Made by a program: the position numbers and the translations under genes. Of a stretch of 64,000 bases of DNA, positions 48,256 through 56,909 are shown piece after piece. Source of the DNA: Bacteroidetes Order II. bacterium (lineage in GTDB: Bacteria; Bacteroidota; Rhodothermia; Rhodothermales; UBA2364); assembly GCA_016788705.1 (NCBI GenBank), contig JAEUSQ010000039.1, positions 186,001 to 250,000 of the forward strand, given 5' to 3'. Position 1 is the stretch's first letter. Each line of letters starts with the position of its first letter. A model generated the notes under the pieces. That model saw nothing but the letters and a program-made list of their open reading frames with translations. It did no database searches and was not told the origin of the DNA.

Positions 48256-50004
48256 CTAATCTAAGTGTAAAACACCTGTTCCAAGAGGTTGTGTGCAGGT
48301 GATGATGGTTCCGCCTTTTGAGGAGTTTCGGATATCCAAGGTACCTCCAATAAGCCGCGCACGGTAGTTCATAATGTGAACCCCCATCCCCCTTGGCTTG
48401 TTAAGTGCAGGAAAGAATCCGGTGCCATTGTCTTTGATACGCAACCGGAGTTGATCACTTCCAACTGCCAGTTCTACATGTATTTGCGAGGCTTTCCCAT
48501 GTTTGACCGCATTGCTAATTGCTTCCTGTACAATGCGATACAAATGGATGGCACTGGGATCTGTATAGGTATCATACTCGCCGAATACCTCAAAAAAGCA
48601 CTTAATCCTAAAAATTTGTTCGGCTTGGTGACAAAGACGTTCGAGTGCTGAGGCCAGTCCATAGGCTTCGAGTTGGACAGGCACCAAGCCCCGGGCCAAA
48701 AAGCGGGCAAATGTATCCGCTTCTTCTAAATGGCGGACAATTTTCTGGGCTTCGTTTGCAAGGGGGTTTTTCTCCCGCTCCAGTTTCATGGCCAAGTTGT
48801 CTGCCATCAGACTGAGGGCTGTTAACATCTGACCAAGGCCATCGTGAAGATCTTGCCCAATGTTTCGACGTTCTTGCTCGCTGATTTGCAGAATCTCCTT
48901 TTCCAATTCGCGTTGTTTGGTTACATCGCGCACAATGCCGCTATAAATCCGCCGGTTTTTAAGAACCACTTCATTCACGGCCAGATCCATCGGAAAAACA
49001 GAACCATCTTTTCTCAGGCCCTGTACTTCTCGACCAATACCGATAATTTTTCGGACACCTGTAGAGTGATAGTTATTCAGATACAAGTCATGCTCACGCT
49101 TATATGGATCAGGCATTAACATGCGGATATTTTTACCAATTACCTCTTCGGGTTGGTAACCAAATATTTTGGCCGCAGCCGGATTAAAGGTTTCAATATG
49201 GCCTTGGTCATCTATGGTAATGATTCCACTGATCGTAGATTCAAGAATGGCGTTGGCGCGTGCCTCCATATCATATAGGGCGGCCTCGGTGTGCCGTTGC
49301 GATGAAACATTTTCCACCAATAGTACCCGGCTCGTACCCGGCGTTCCAATGGAAGCCTCGGAGCACGATACCGACACAATGACCTCGCTACCAGATTTAT
49401 GCTGGCCTGTCACCTCATCTCCCCTTAATCCAAAAGCACGACGGATGGCAGGGGCAGAAATCTTCGGAATAATGCACTGTATTAAACGCCCGTTCAATTC
49501 TTCTTTAGGATAGCCAAACATTTTCTCGGCCACCGTATTACACCACAAGATTTCGTCCTGTGCAGAAAGTTCAAAAATGCCTAAGGGCAATGTATTGTAA
49601 AACCTCAGATGCTCCTTTACTAACCGCTCGCGATCCAACTGCACTTCCTTAAGTTTGCGTAAGCGAAGGATTTTTTTCAATTTCACCCGAAGCATGTTCT
49701 CGGTTGTGGGCTTTATCAGGAAAGCATCCAATCCAAAATCCACCAGATTGGCCAGCATTTGATCGGTATCGGGTGGCAAAATGCCTAACATTACAACTGG
49801 CCTGAGCGCCTGGGCCTGTCGGATAATCCCTTCTGCCGCTTGCGTGTTCGGAATTTCTATTATCAGAATATCCGGTGGGGCGCCCTCCAAAGCAGCATAA
49901 GAAGGCAATCTGGAAATCACCTTCAGTTCATCGGCAGCTGAACCAAGACTTCTTTCCACCTGTTCAATAAACCCAGAAGTAGTGCTAAAGAGCCATATTT
50001 GCAT
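48256..50004 (-). CDS. NarL-type histidine kinase with receiver-like and two PAS domains
   Basis: 582 residues. An N-terminal receiver-like domain (about 1-120) has Glu50 where the phospho-acceptor Asp should be, and a conserved Lys98 (LIKPTT). Two PAS domains (about 135-240 and 250-365) follow. The HisKA_3 phospho-site is His387 (ERRNIGQDLHDGLGQM), and the HATPase domain has NAVKHGKASQI, DNGTGF and RGMGVHIMNYRARLIGGTL. No membrane segment is visible, so it is cytoplasmic. The second PAS resembles FixL-like sensory PAS (HIETFNPAAAKIFGYQPEEVIGKNIRML). The sensed signal is unknown; haem ligation is not proven. Confidence 0.9.
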   Translation of the reverse strand: MQIWLFSTTSGFIEQVERSLGSAADELKVISRLPSYAALEGAPPDILIIEIPNTQAAEGIIRQAQALRPVVMLGILPPDTDQMLANLVDFGLDAFLIKPTTENMLRVKLKKILRLRKLKEVQLDRERLVKEHLRFYNTLPLGIFELSAQDEILWCNTVAEKMFGYPKEELNGRLIQCIIPKISAPAIRRAFGLRGDEVTGQHKSGSEVIVSVSCSEASIGTPGTSRVLLVENVSSQRHTEAALYDMEARANAILESTISGIITIDDQGHIETFNPAAAKIFGYQPEEVIGKNIRMLMPDPYKREHDLYLNNYHSTGVRKIIGIGREVQGLRKDGSVFPMDLAVNEVVLKNRRIYSGIVRDVTKQRELEKEILQISEQERRNIGQDLHDGLGQMLTALSLMADNLAMKLEREKNPLANEAQKIVRHLEEADTFARFLARGLVPVQLEAYGLASALERLCHQAEQIFRIKCFFEVFGEYDTYTDPSAIHLYRIVQEAISNAVKHGKASQIHVELAVGSDQLRLRIKDNGTGFFPALNKPRGMGVHIMNYRARLIGGTLDIRNSSKGGTIITCTQPLGTGVLHLD

Positions 50005-50130
50005 GAAAATCCCAAAATGAAAAACCGCTATTGTATCACTTGTTTTAAAATAAGTTGGTGATACTTTATTCTATGTAGGCAATTCCCTTACAATCTTGCC
50101 CTAATTACCCTACACCCTGCTACCAATGAA

Positions 50131-50160
50131 GTGGGCAAGTATGCACAAGGCATTGCCCAC
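50131..50160 (+). promoter_or_regulatory. 8-bp inverted repeat in the divergent promoter region
   Basis: GTGGGCAA (50131-50138) and TTGCCCAC (50153-50160) are perfect inverted copies with a 14-base spacer. They lie between the kinase gene and the first stress-protein gene, 70 bases before the latter's ATG. The arrangement fits a dimeric regulator site, perhaps for the neighbouring response regulator. No factor is assigned. Confidence 0.45.
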
Positions 50161-50229
50161 ACCATTGTATTGATTGTTTTTTATAATTTCAAATGAGAGG
50201 AAGAACCGTTCATTATATCCGAAACCGCA

Positions 50230-51198
50230 ATGCTTTCTGCACATCAAATTTTAATTCCCTTTACAGAGATCAGTGATATCTACGCTTTAGCCGAGGTGGC
50301 TGATTCTCTTGGGAAAATGCTCAACAGCACCTCCCTGCATTTAATTTATCTGCCTCGGATGTCGGTACTGAACAGCGCGAAAGCCGCTATTACCGATTTA
50401 GACGACCTTTCTGATGCCCATCCAGCAGGACTCACCCAAGAAATAGAGCGTCGTCTAAGTGAAACAAAACATTTTCTTAAAATCCGTGGGATAGAGGTGT
50501 CTATCGAAGTAATTCCCACTGAATATCCTTCCGAGTCCATTTTAAAAGCAACCATGCGGCTACGGCCCGAAATGGTGGTCATGACTACTTCCGCTAAAGG
50601 AAAAGAACGCTTGTCAGAAGAACAACAAACCCTTAAACTTTTGTTAAGAAAGGGCGGTGTCAATGTGATGATGGTTCCTCTACGGAATGCTGAACAAGTA
50701 CTTTTTTCCAGTCCTGAACGCATTCTTGTCCCCGTTGATTTTTCCGGTTATGCTCGTGCAGCCCTTACGGTTGCCAAAGAGCTGGCTCACGAACTACCTC
50801 ATTCACGGCTAATGGTTCTTAATGTGGCGACCCAATCAGCGGGCTATTTGGCTCCCCAAGTTCATAATTGGGAGTATCAATTTGCACGGGATCGTATTCG
50901 CATGTCGCTATTCCAACGCTTAGAAGGCTTTATCCACGATACCCATGGCCCCGATGCCCAATATGATCTGGATATTTTGTTTGGCGATCCGGTTCATCAG
51001 ATCCTTACGACGGCTACCCGCTCCAGAACCGACCTCATCGTTATGTCCTCCCACGGCCTGAGTGGTATTGAACGATTGATGATGGGCAGTGTCACCGAAG
51101 GCGTGATGCGCCAAGCCTCCGTCCCCTTGTTGGTGGTGAAAGCTTCCGACGTTCCAACAGGCATGATCAATGCCCCTCTTTTGGCGGCAAGTGCATAG
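50230..51198 (+). CDS. universal stress protein, two Usp domains (1 of 4)
   Basis: 322 residues, two tandem Usp domains (about 1-150 and 155-310). The second domain has the full nucleotide motif (SSHGLSGIERLMMGSVTEGVM); the first (SAKGKERLSEEQQTLKLLL) is degenerate and may not bind ATP. It starts a run of four paralogous genes spaced by 29-52 bases. The neighbouring two-component system points to stress or redox control. Cytoplasmic; substrate unknown. Confidence 0.88.
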   Translation: MLSAHQILIPFTEISDIYALAEVADSLGKMLNSTSLHLIYLPRMSVLNSAKAAITDLDDLSDAHPAGLTQEIERRLSETKHFLKIRGIEVSIEVIPTEYPSESILKATMRLRPEMVVMTTSAKGKERLSEEQQTLKLLLRKGGVNVMMVPLRNAEQVLFSSPERILVPVDFSGYARAALTVAKELAHELPHSRLMVLNVATQSAGYLAPQVHNWEYQFARDRIRMSLFQRLEGFIHDTHGPDAQYDLDILFGDPVHQILTTATRSRTDLIVMSSHGLSGIERLMMGSVTEGVMRQASVPLLVVKASDVPTGMINAPLLAASA

Positions 51199-51227
51199 TT
51201 TTTCCGAACCCTAACCCCTGTATAACC

Positions 51228-52187
51228 ATGCTCCATATTAAACGCATCCTGATTCCACTTGATTTTTCTCCGGCATCGGTTGCCGCAGCCGAGTACGCAC
51301 TCGCTTTTGGAAAAGAACTTGATGCCCAAGAAATCCACCTGATCCACATATTGGTTCTTGGTCCCGCAAACGATTTATACACGGATGTTTTGGATGTTCA
51401 GGATCCACAACACCATCTCCAAAACCTTCCGTTAGAGTGGCAAGAAACGTGGCATCGGCTACAACACCGGGCCGAATCTACGGGTTATGTTTTTGTCCCT
51501 GGAATGTTGCAATCAGATTCTATTGCGACCCCATTGGTCAAATATGCACAAACCCATAAAATTGATTTGGTGGTAATGGCTACCCATGGCCGCACCGGGA
51601 TTGCACATCGGCTTCTGGGGAGTGTGGCAGACGGCTTAATTGAATATGCCCCTTGTCCTGTACTCACCCTCCGTGCCGATCTTGCAGAAAAACCATACCA
51701 AGATGTACGAAAAATTTTGGTTCCTTTAGATTTTTCGGAACGCTCGGCAGAAGCCCTTCGGGTGGCACGAGAATATGCACAGCGGACAGATGCGGGGTTG
51801 ACAGCCTTGAATGTGATTGCTCGTACCGAACACTCCGACCTACCCGCCTCCCCGTGGGAGAAAGCCTACAATGATAAAAACCCGGATGTCCGGCAAATTC
51901 ATAAATTAGAAGCCTTTATTCGTTATGCTGGTGGACCTAAAGTGCGCTTACAGACCGCTTTGATGTATGGAGACCCGGTAGAAGCTTCACAAATTTATTT
52001 AGAGGCGTATCCTCAAGACCTGATATTGATGTCCACCCGCGGACGTTCTGGAGACGGACTTTTCCACTACGGAAGCACCGCAGAGGAATTGGTTCGACGT
52101 GCCCCATGCCCTGTACTCACCTTTAAACAAGGAGACCGTATCCGATTTAAACACGCCCGCAAAAAAACGAGTACTGCTGAAGCTTAA
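51228..52187 (+). CDS. universal stress protein, two Usp domains (2 of 4)
   Basis: 319 residues. The first Usp domain has an intact ATP motif (ATHGRTGIAHRLLGSVADGL), the second a moderately preserved one (STRGRSGDGLFHYGSTAEEL). Both are followed by the APCPVLT strand that ends each domain. 29 bases after copy 1 and 43 before copy 3. Sequence similarity to the other copies is moderate, so the duplication is old. Confidence 0.9.
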   Translation: MLHIKRILIPLDFSPASVAAAEYALAFGKELDAQEIHLIHILVLGPANDLYTDVLDVQDPQHHLQNLPLEWQETWHRLQHRAESTGYVFVPGMLQSDSIATPLVKYAQTHKIDLVVMATHGRTGIAHRLLGSVADGLIEYAPCPVLTLRADLAEKPYQDVRKILVPLDFSERSAEALRVAREYAQRTDAGLTALNVIARTEHSDLPASPWEKAYNDKNPDVRQIHKLEAFIRYAGGPKVRLQTALMYGDPVEASQIYLEAYPQDLILMSTRGRSGDGLFHYGSTAEELVRRAPCPVLTFKQGDRIRFKHARKKTSTAEA

Positions 52188-52230
52188 GCGCCGTGTCGTT
52201 ACGATTTTGACCACCTAACTCCCCAAAATC

Positions 52231-53199
52231 ATGTTGACGAAAGCTAAATTACTGATTCCGATAGATCGGACAGATGCCTCGTATGATCTCGTTCCTTTTG
52301 CACGTGCTTTTGCGCTTGAGTATGGAATACGGGAAATTCATTTGGTACATGTATTGCCTCTCAATCCTCCTGTTGGTTCCTTAGAACCCTTGCTTCAAGC
52401 CACCCTTCCGGTATCGGACCTACCCGTTTTGCAGGAAGAATCCAAGACCTATCTGGATCAATTCGCACAAAAGGTCTTGGCAGGTGGCTTCGAAGTACAC
52501 CAAGCCGTTTTATACGATTGGGATGTGGCCAATGCCTTGATCCGTTACACCGAGGACCAGCAAATAGACTTGGTAGTAATGGGTACACACGGCCGTAAGG
52601 GCTTAAACCGCCTCTTGATGGGCAGTGTCGCCGAAAAGGTCGTCCGCGAAGCCCCGTGTCCGGTATTAACAGTCCGCCCTGACGCAAATTTGGTAAAACC
52701 CGCATTGATCCGACGGATTGTGGTCCCTACCGACTTGTCTAAGCATGCAAAGATGGCCTTTAAGGTTTCTCTGCATTTGGCCGCTCGGCATGGAGCAGCT
52801 ATCCACCTACTCCATGTGGTGAATGAGGAGGGGCTTCCACCTTTCTATGACCCATATTGGAATTATAACAAAAGCAAAGAAGCCCTACGTTCTAAGGTAT
52901 ATCGCCTCCTCACCAAGTTTATGGAAGAAACCGAAGGGCCGTCTGTTCAGGTAAATCGGGCCATTCGGTTTGGTCAACCCGAAAAAGAGATTATAGCTTT
53001 TGCTTCTGGTATTAATGCAGACCTGATCGTCATTCCAACGCATGGACTAACAGGTCTGGCACATTTTCTAATGGGAAGTATTACAGAAAAAGTTTTACGG
53101 AATGCCACCATTCCTGTTCTTACCCTTAAATCCTTTGGTAAACACATTAGCCCACTGCTTGCCGAAACCCCCTTGCCAGAGGAGTCATCCCCTGCATAA
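52231..53199 (+). CDS. universal stress protein, two Usp domains (3 of 4)
   Basis: 322 residues. Both domains have complete nucleotide motifs (GTHGRKGLNRLLMGSVAEKVV and PTHGLTGLAHFLMGSITEKVL), making this the best-preserved member of the row. It is likely ATP-binding in both domains. Same strand, 52 bases before copy 4. Confidence 0.92.
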   Translation: MLTKAKLLIPIDRTDASYDLVPFARAFALEYGIREIHLVHVLPLNPPVGSLEPLLQATLPVSDLPVLQEESKTYLDQFAQKVLAGGFEVHQAVLYDWDVANALIRYTEDQQIDLVVMGTHGRKGLNRLLMGSVAEKVVREAPCPVLTVRPDANLVKPALIRRIVVPTDLSKHAKMAFKVSLHLAARHGAAIHLLHVVNEEGLPPFYDPYWNYNKSKEALRSKVYRLLTKFMEETEGPSVQVNRAIRFGQPEKEIIAFASGINADLIVIPTHGLTGLAHFLMGSITEKVLRNATIPVLTLKSFGKHISPLLAETPLPEESSPA

Positions 53200-53251
53200 G
53201 TCATTATTAAGCAGAAGCGGTTTTTTTTATCACCCAAATTTAACGACTGCC

Positions 53252-54211
53252 ATGCTGTACGCCCGCAAATTACTGCTACCCATTGAGTTTTCTGAAATGT
53301 CTTACGTGGCTGCCTCATGGAGTCTTGGTGTAGCCCGTAAATTGGGCATTCAAGAGGTACATCTTGTTCATGTTGTTCAGATGAACCCTGCCCCATCGGT
53401 TGCATCCGTTTCCCAAAGAACCCATTCGGGGCACGAAATCCGAGATAACATTCCACCCGCCTTTATGGCCCCTTGGGAAAGTCTGACCCAACAAGTCATT
53501 CAAGAAGGCTTTCGGCTGAGGATTGAAGTCTTGGAAGCCACCGATATTACCCAAGCCCTTGTAACGTATTCCGAAAGCCACCTAATTGATCTGATTGCAC
53601 TGAATACCCATGTCCGGACGGGCTTTGCAATGGAAATTTTGGGAAGTGTTGCAAAAAGCCTTATTCGATATGCGCCTTGCCCAGTTCTGACCCTAAGGGT
53701 AAGCAATCAACAGTTATACAATACCCAGTCTGTTCAGCAAATTTTGGTTCCGATTGATTTTTCGGACCGATCCAAACAGGCCGTACGGATTGCAAGAGCC
53801 ATTGCCGAGAGAATAGGCGGCGAAATTACGGCATTCCACGTTGAACCAATGAATGGTCCACCGACACACCACTCTCAGTGGGAGCGGCAATATGATGCCA
53901 CCCACCCCCATGTTACCCAAACGCCTAAATTGGTTGAATTCCTCCATACGGCATCTGGCCCAAGGGTAACCTGTCATACCGCACCGCTCTTTGGGGACTT
54001 GGTTCCGGCAACCCTGCAATACCTCGCCCGTTATCAGCATGACCTGATCGTCATTGGCACACATGAGCACCGTCAAGAGGGGCTGGGATTCACCCAGAGT
54101 ATGACAGAAAAGCTTATCCAATTTGCCCCATGCCCTGTTATTAGCTTCCGGCCTTCCTCCCGTTCCTTGATTGAGTTTCATCGCACCGATGAGCGGCTTG
54201 CATTGAACTAA
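53252..54211 (+). CDS. universal stress protein, two Usp domains (4 of 4)
   Basis: 319 residues from the ATG at 53252 (MLYARKLLLPIEFSEMSYVA). The frame runs upstream to 53102, but that part overlaps copy 3. The first domain motif is NTHVRTGFAMEILGSVAKSL, an intermediate form; the second (GTHEHRQEGLGFTQSMTEKL) has lost most glycines, so it probably does not bind ATP. It closes the row; no terminator could be picked out after it. Confidence 0.9.
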   Translation: MLYARKLLLPIEFSEMSYVAASWSLGVARKLGIQEVHLVHVVQMNPAPSVASVSQRTHSGHEIRDNIPPAFMAPWESLTQQVIQEGFRLRIEVLEATDITQALVTYSESHLIDLIALNTHVRTGFAMEILGSVAKSLIRYAPCPVLTLRVSNQQLYNTQSVQQILVPIDFSDRSKQAVRIARAIAERIGGEITAFHVEPMNGPPTHHSQWERQYDATHPHVTQTPKLVEFLHTASGPRVTCHTAPLFGDLVPATLQYLARYQHDLIVIGTHEHRQEGLGFTQSMTEKLIQFAPCPVISFRPSSRSLIEFHRTDERLALN

Positions 54212-54893
54212 GCCGTTCATCATTTCTCCTACACTTTTCTAAGGTTTTTAAAAACAGATAGATAAGTGGTGGAATTGGTCATAAAAAAGCTTCTGTCATC
54301 CATTGGCGCATTTGTATATTTATGGCCTTGGGCTGAGTAAACTGTTTTCGTGTATAGGTTTTACACGACGGAAAAACTTCGGTAACGTAGAAAGTTAGGC
54401 TATGAAAATGACTTGCCTATTGATGATTATTTTTTGAACATACAAACCATTTTGGATACATCAGCAATTCATTTGCATTTATCTTTCTTTATGGACCTAA
54501 ACTATATAATAATTCTCTTATTCGTTTTTGCAGATGATTTTAGCTCTTAATTATCTTTAAATCTATTTTATAATCAATAATAAATTAATTAGTACCATCT
54601 TACATCCCAAAAGCGCAAATAAAATTATTAACATGACAGCACCACCTACTCAGAGAAAAATAAAAATAGAAATTTTGTATTATTTTTTATGACTTTTAAA
54701 TCATTATAATATCTGATATTTTCTTAAATGGCAAAATGTATCTTAATCGGTCATAGTTCCAAGCAAGAAGATATAACCATTAGAGCCGAAGTCACCATTG
54801 AGTCTTCAAAAATAACCGAATATGAGAGCATCCAAATATTAAAAAATAATCAAAAAAAACACAGTAAAACACCTAAATTTAGCGTTCTTCTTA

Positions 54894-55143
54894 TTAGCAA
54901 TAAAACAACCAAAATTGCTTGTGCATCGCCAATAAATACAGAACGATAGATAGTATATATATTACCGATCTTGGAGAGCGACGACCATTATCTTCATCGT
55001 TAACCCATTTAAAACCAATCCAAGAGATAGTATTGGGATCTTTATAATTTATTTAGCACTCCCCAATCGGTAAACATATTCCTCTTCAAAAGTAGGAATA
55101 CTACAAAAACGGAGAGTGTCAAAATCACAACAAATGCAACCAT
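54894..55143 (-). pseudogene. relic of a small membrane protein gene
   Basis: It starts with an intact 33-residue piece (MVAFVVILTLSVFVVFLLLKRN, a single membrane segment, then MFTDWGVLNK). That ends at a stop inside an A/T-rich tract. A second frame then continues with NYKDPNTISWIGFKWVNDEDNGRRS. After that the frame shifts again or ends (54894-54896). Two pieces of ordered protein-like sequence in different frames indicate a decayed gene. No known family is recognised. A short real membrane protein followed by chance sequence is the alternative. Confidence 0.4.
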
Positions 55144-55172
55144 TTTATCAAGTCTATAATATTTTGATCAAT

Positions 55173-55212
55173 AAGTGGTTATTACCCGTTGCAGAACGGA
55201 TAATAACCACTT
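55173..55212. other. strong hairpin of unknown role
   Basis: Twelve perfect pairs (55173-55184 with 55201-55212), a 2x2 internal loop, four more pairs and a GCAG tetraloop. No U-run follows on either strand, so it is not a simple terminator. It could be a structured RNA, a protein-binding site or a transcript-end stabiliser. Confidence 0.6.
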
Positions 55213-55303
55213 CAGAGACTACTCCAATTTTAAATGCTTACTTATGAGCTGCGCCTAATAATCCGCATAGAAAGTGTCATACAGTAACTGCTCCATTTAA
55301 TTA

Positions 55304-55750
55304 CTACTCATCAGATTGATTTGTTACATTAAACATCCAACGAATTCCAAATTTGTCAAGACAAACACCCCAATACCCCCAAAATGTATCATGGGGCGTA
55401 ACACATTGCTTGGCGTCCCCACCTTCTGAAAGTTCTGCATACAGGCGGTCGGCCTCGGCTTTGGTATCGGTATTTAAACTGATCGTCGTATTATTTCCCA
55501 CCGTTAGGCTATGACCCATGCTTTCAAGCATATCTGTTCCCATAATTTCCGTTCCTCCCAGAATCGGCAATGCAACATGCATCACTTTCTTCTTGTCTGC
55601 GTCGGAAAGTGGGGGCATGCCTGGCTGTTGAGGCATATCACCTATACGCATAAAGGGAGCAGAGAATTCTGTTTTGAAAACATGCTTGTAAAAGATAAAT
55701 GCTTCTTCGGTATTACCCATAAAGTTGAGATAGATGGATACGTTTGCCAT
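55304..55750 (-). CDS. VOC-superfamily protein, PhnB-like
   Basis: 148 residues from the ATG at 55748-55750 (MANVSIYLNFMGNTEEAFIFYKHVF). It matches the PhnB/3-demethylubiquinone-9 3-methyltransferase-like VOC proteins, with HVALPILGGTEIMGTDM and FWGYWGVCLDKFGIRWMFN. Two beta-alpha-beta-beta-beta modules are expected to form a dimer or pseudo-dimer. Function and metal are unknown. Its paralogue is directly upstream at 55804-56250. Confidence 0.85.
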   Translation of the reverse strand: MANVSIYLNFMGNTEEAFIFYKHVFKTEFSAPFMRIGDMPQQPGMPPLSDADKKKVMHVALPILGGTEIMGTDMLESMGHSLTVGNNTTISLNTDTKAEADRLYAELSEGGDAKQCVTPHDTFWGYWGVCLDKFGIRWMFNVTNQSDE

Positions 55751-55803
55751 ATTGATTACTATTTCAGGGGTTAATGATTTTTCGTGAAGGTTCAATAGAA
55801 AAT

Positions 55804-56250
55804 TTATTTCACATTCATCTTTTTTTGTTTTTTTGGATCAAAATCTACCATCCACTCAATTCCTTATTTATCTCTAAACATACCAAAATAGGAACCCCAT
55901 GGGCTATCAGAAATAGACATTTCAACTTGCCTACCTGTCGAAAGACCACTAAATAACTTACCAGCTTCTTCTTTGCTTTCTGCACTAATCACCATTTTAC
56001 TCCTGTTCTCATTTTCGTTTGTTCTTCCCAACATCTCCGGGACATCATTCGCCATTAGAATGCTGTCACCTATCGGTAAAGCAATGTGCATTATTTTATT
56101 TTCTTCATGTACTGATACGGCAAAATCTGAGCTTGCAAAGTCTTTGAAACGCATTATTATTGCAAATTCACCTCCAAACATTGATTTATAAAAATTGAAT
56201 GCTTCTTCAGCATTACCATTAAAATTTATGTGGGTATTGATAGTTGCCAT
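55804..56250 (-). pseudogene. PhnB-like VOC gene cut by an in-frame stop codon
   Basis: The first 128 codons (MATINTHINFNGNAEEAFNFY to SYFGMFRDK) are intact and match the VOC paralogue just downstream. A TAA at 55864-55866 then replaces the codon that is Phe in the paralogue (DKFGIRWM). The reading continues in the same frame with GIEWMVDFD and further to a natural stop at 55804-55806. The short product (55864-56250) would lack the last conserved strand. Read-through is possible but a nonsense mutation is the simpler view. A sequencing error is not excluded. Confidence 0.7.
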
Positions 56251-56281
56251 GATTTTTAGTATTTAGTCATTAATTAATTAT

Positions 56282-56306
56282 TTAAATGACACACTCAGTC
56301 ATTTAA
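56282..56306. promoter_or_regulatory. 9-bp inverted repeat, TetR-type operator-like, before the VOC gene
   Basis: TTAAATGAC (56282-56290) and GTCATTTAA (56298-56306) are perfect inverted copies around seven bases, 32 bases upstream of the VOC gene start. The spacing and the TGAC/GTCA core resemble operators of dimeric TetR-family repressors. No such regulator is in the window. Confidence 0.5.
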
Positions 56307-56490
56307 GGTATTTTTAGCTTTGAAGATTTTAGTAAAATAAAGGTTTTCTGCAAACAATCTTATAAAATTATTAAATGGAATATAAGGCTGGTTTCAAGTA
56401 GATACAACAACTTGTTTAGTTTGTAAATAAAATTTTGTACGTGATTTAGTTTTAAACACCTATATCGAGTAACTATAATGATTTAGCACA

Positions 56491-56753
56491 TTAACTATTT
56501 ATTGATTTTGAACACAATCGTTTGTCAAACTCTATACCCGATAAACCATAAAAACAGTTATCTGCTTCTCGGAGTAGGTTCACCAAAACCGGAATAAACC
56601 GTTCTTTTGTATCAAACCATGAAAATCATTTCACCGAACCCGCACTTCGCCTCTCCCTACCTCTTGGTCACTATTAGCGGGAAAAATTAAGTAACCTAAT
56701 CGTCTGTCTAAACCACCATGCGCTTCTGGTCTATGTGCAAAAACATCTACCAA
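56491..56753 (-). pseudogene. decayed gene, family not recognised
   Basis: Reading the minus strand, a 40-codon piece (DVFAHRPEAHGGLDRRLGYL, IFPANSDQEVGRGEVRV) is followed, after frameshifts near 56625, by another of about 46 codons (WFDTKERFIPVLVNLLREAD and CFYGLSGIEFDKRL) that ends at 56491-56493. Both pieces have the look of real protein and lie in order, which suggests one gene broken by at least two frameshifts. No start is visible and the family is not recognised. Confidence 0.4.
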
Positions 56754-56839
56754 CTAAAATTCACATTTTGTAAGCCCTTCCGGATTGCCTCCTCCGTTTG
56801 ACACTGCTTTCCGTCTCACCGTACTTTGTCTATATCATC

Positions 56840-56853
56840 TGAAAACGTTTACA
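56840..56853 (+). promoter_or_regulatory. LacI-family operator
   Basis: TGAAAACGTTTACA matches the LacI/CcpA-type consensus with the central CG pair, 57 bases before the transporter ATG. A weaker second copy (TGTAAACGCTTCAA) starts 38 bases downstream, at 56878-56891. Two sites at this spacing fit repression of the sucrose operon by a LacI-type regulator, which is not in the window. Confidence 0.65.
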
Positions 56854-56877
56854 AAAATTTTCTCCCAGCCTGTAGGG

Positions 56878-56891
56878 TGTAAACGCTTCAA
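56878..56891 (+). promoter_or_regulatory. second, weaker LacI-type operator
   Basis: TGTAAACGCTTCAA keeps the TG..AA.CG..TT core but departs from the palindrome at its end. It lies 19 bases before the transporter ATG. Taken with the first copy it may allow cooperative binding. Confidence 0.4.
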
Positions 56892-56909
56892 CACAAACTC
56901 CTGCAAGAT

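Larger units (their letters stand above)
54212..55303. other. long AT-rich gap with decayed coding fragments and a hairpin
   Basis: About 1.1 kb without an intact gene. It contains a relic on the minus strand at 54894-55143 and a strong hairpin at 55173-55212. A 73-codon plus-strand frame (54728-54949) overlaps the relic and is not supported. From 54400 to 54720 I see only AT-rich sequence. Confidence 0.5.
56251..56909. other. gap between VOC genes and sucrose operon
   Basis: It contains a TetR-like inverted repeat (56282-56306), a decayed minus-strand gene (56491-56753) and LacI-type operators (56840-56891). The rest is AT-rich with no further supported feature. Confidence 0.6.

Noticed and set aside
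54301-54420. Minus-strand open frame of about 45 codons after the last stress protein
   Set aside because: It has no start codon context, no recognised motif and no neighbouring support.
54728-54949. 73-residue plus-strand ORF
   Set aside because: AT-rich, without start context or recognisable motif, and it overlaps a more protein-like relic on the other strand.
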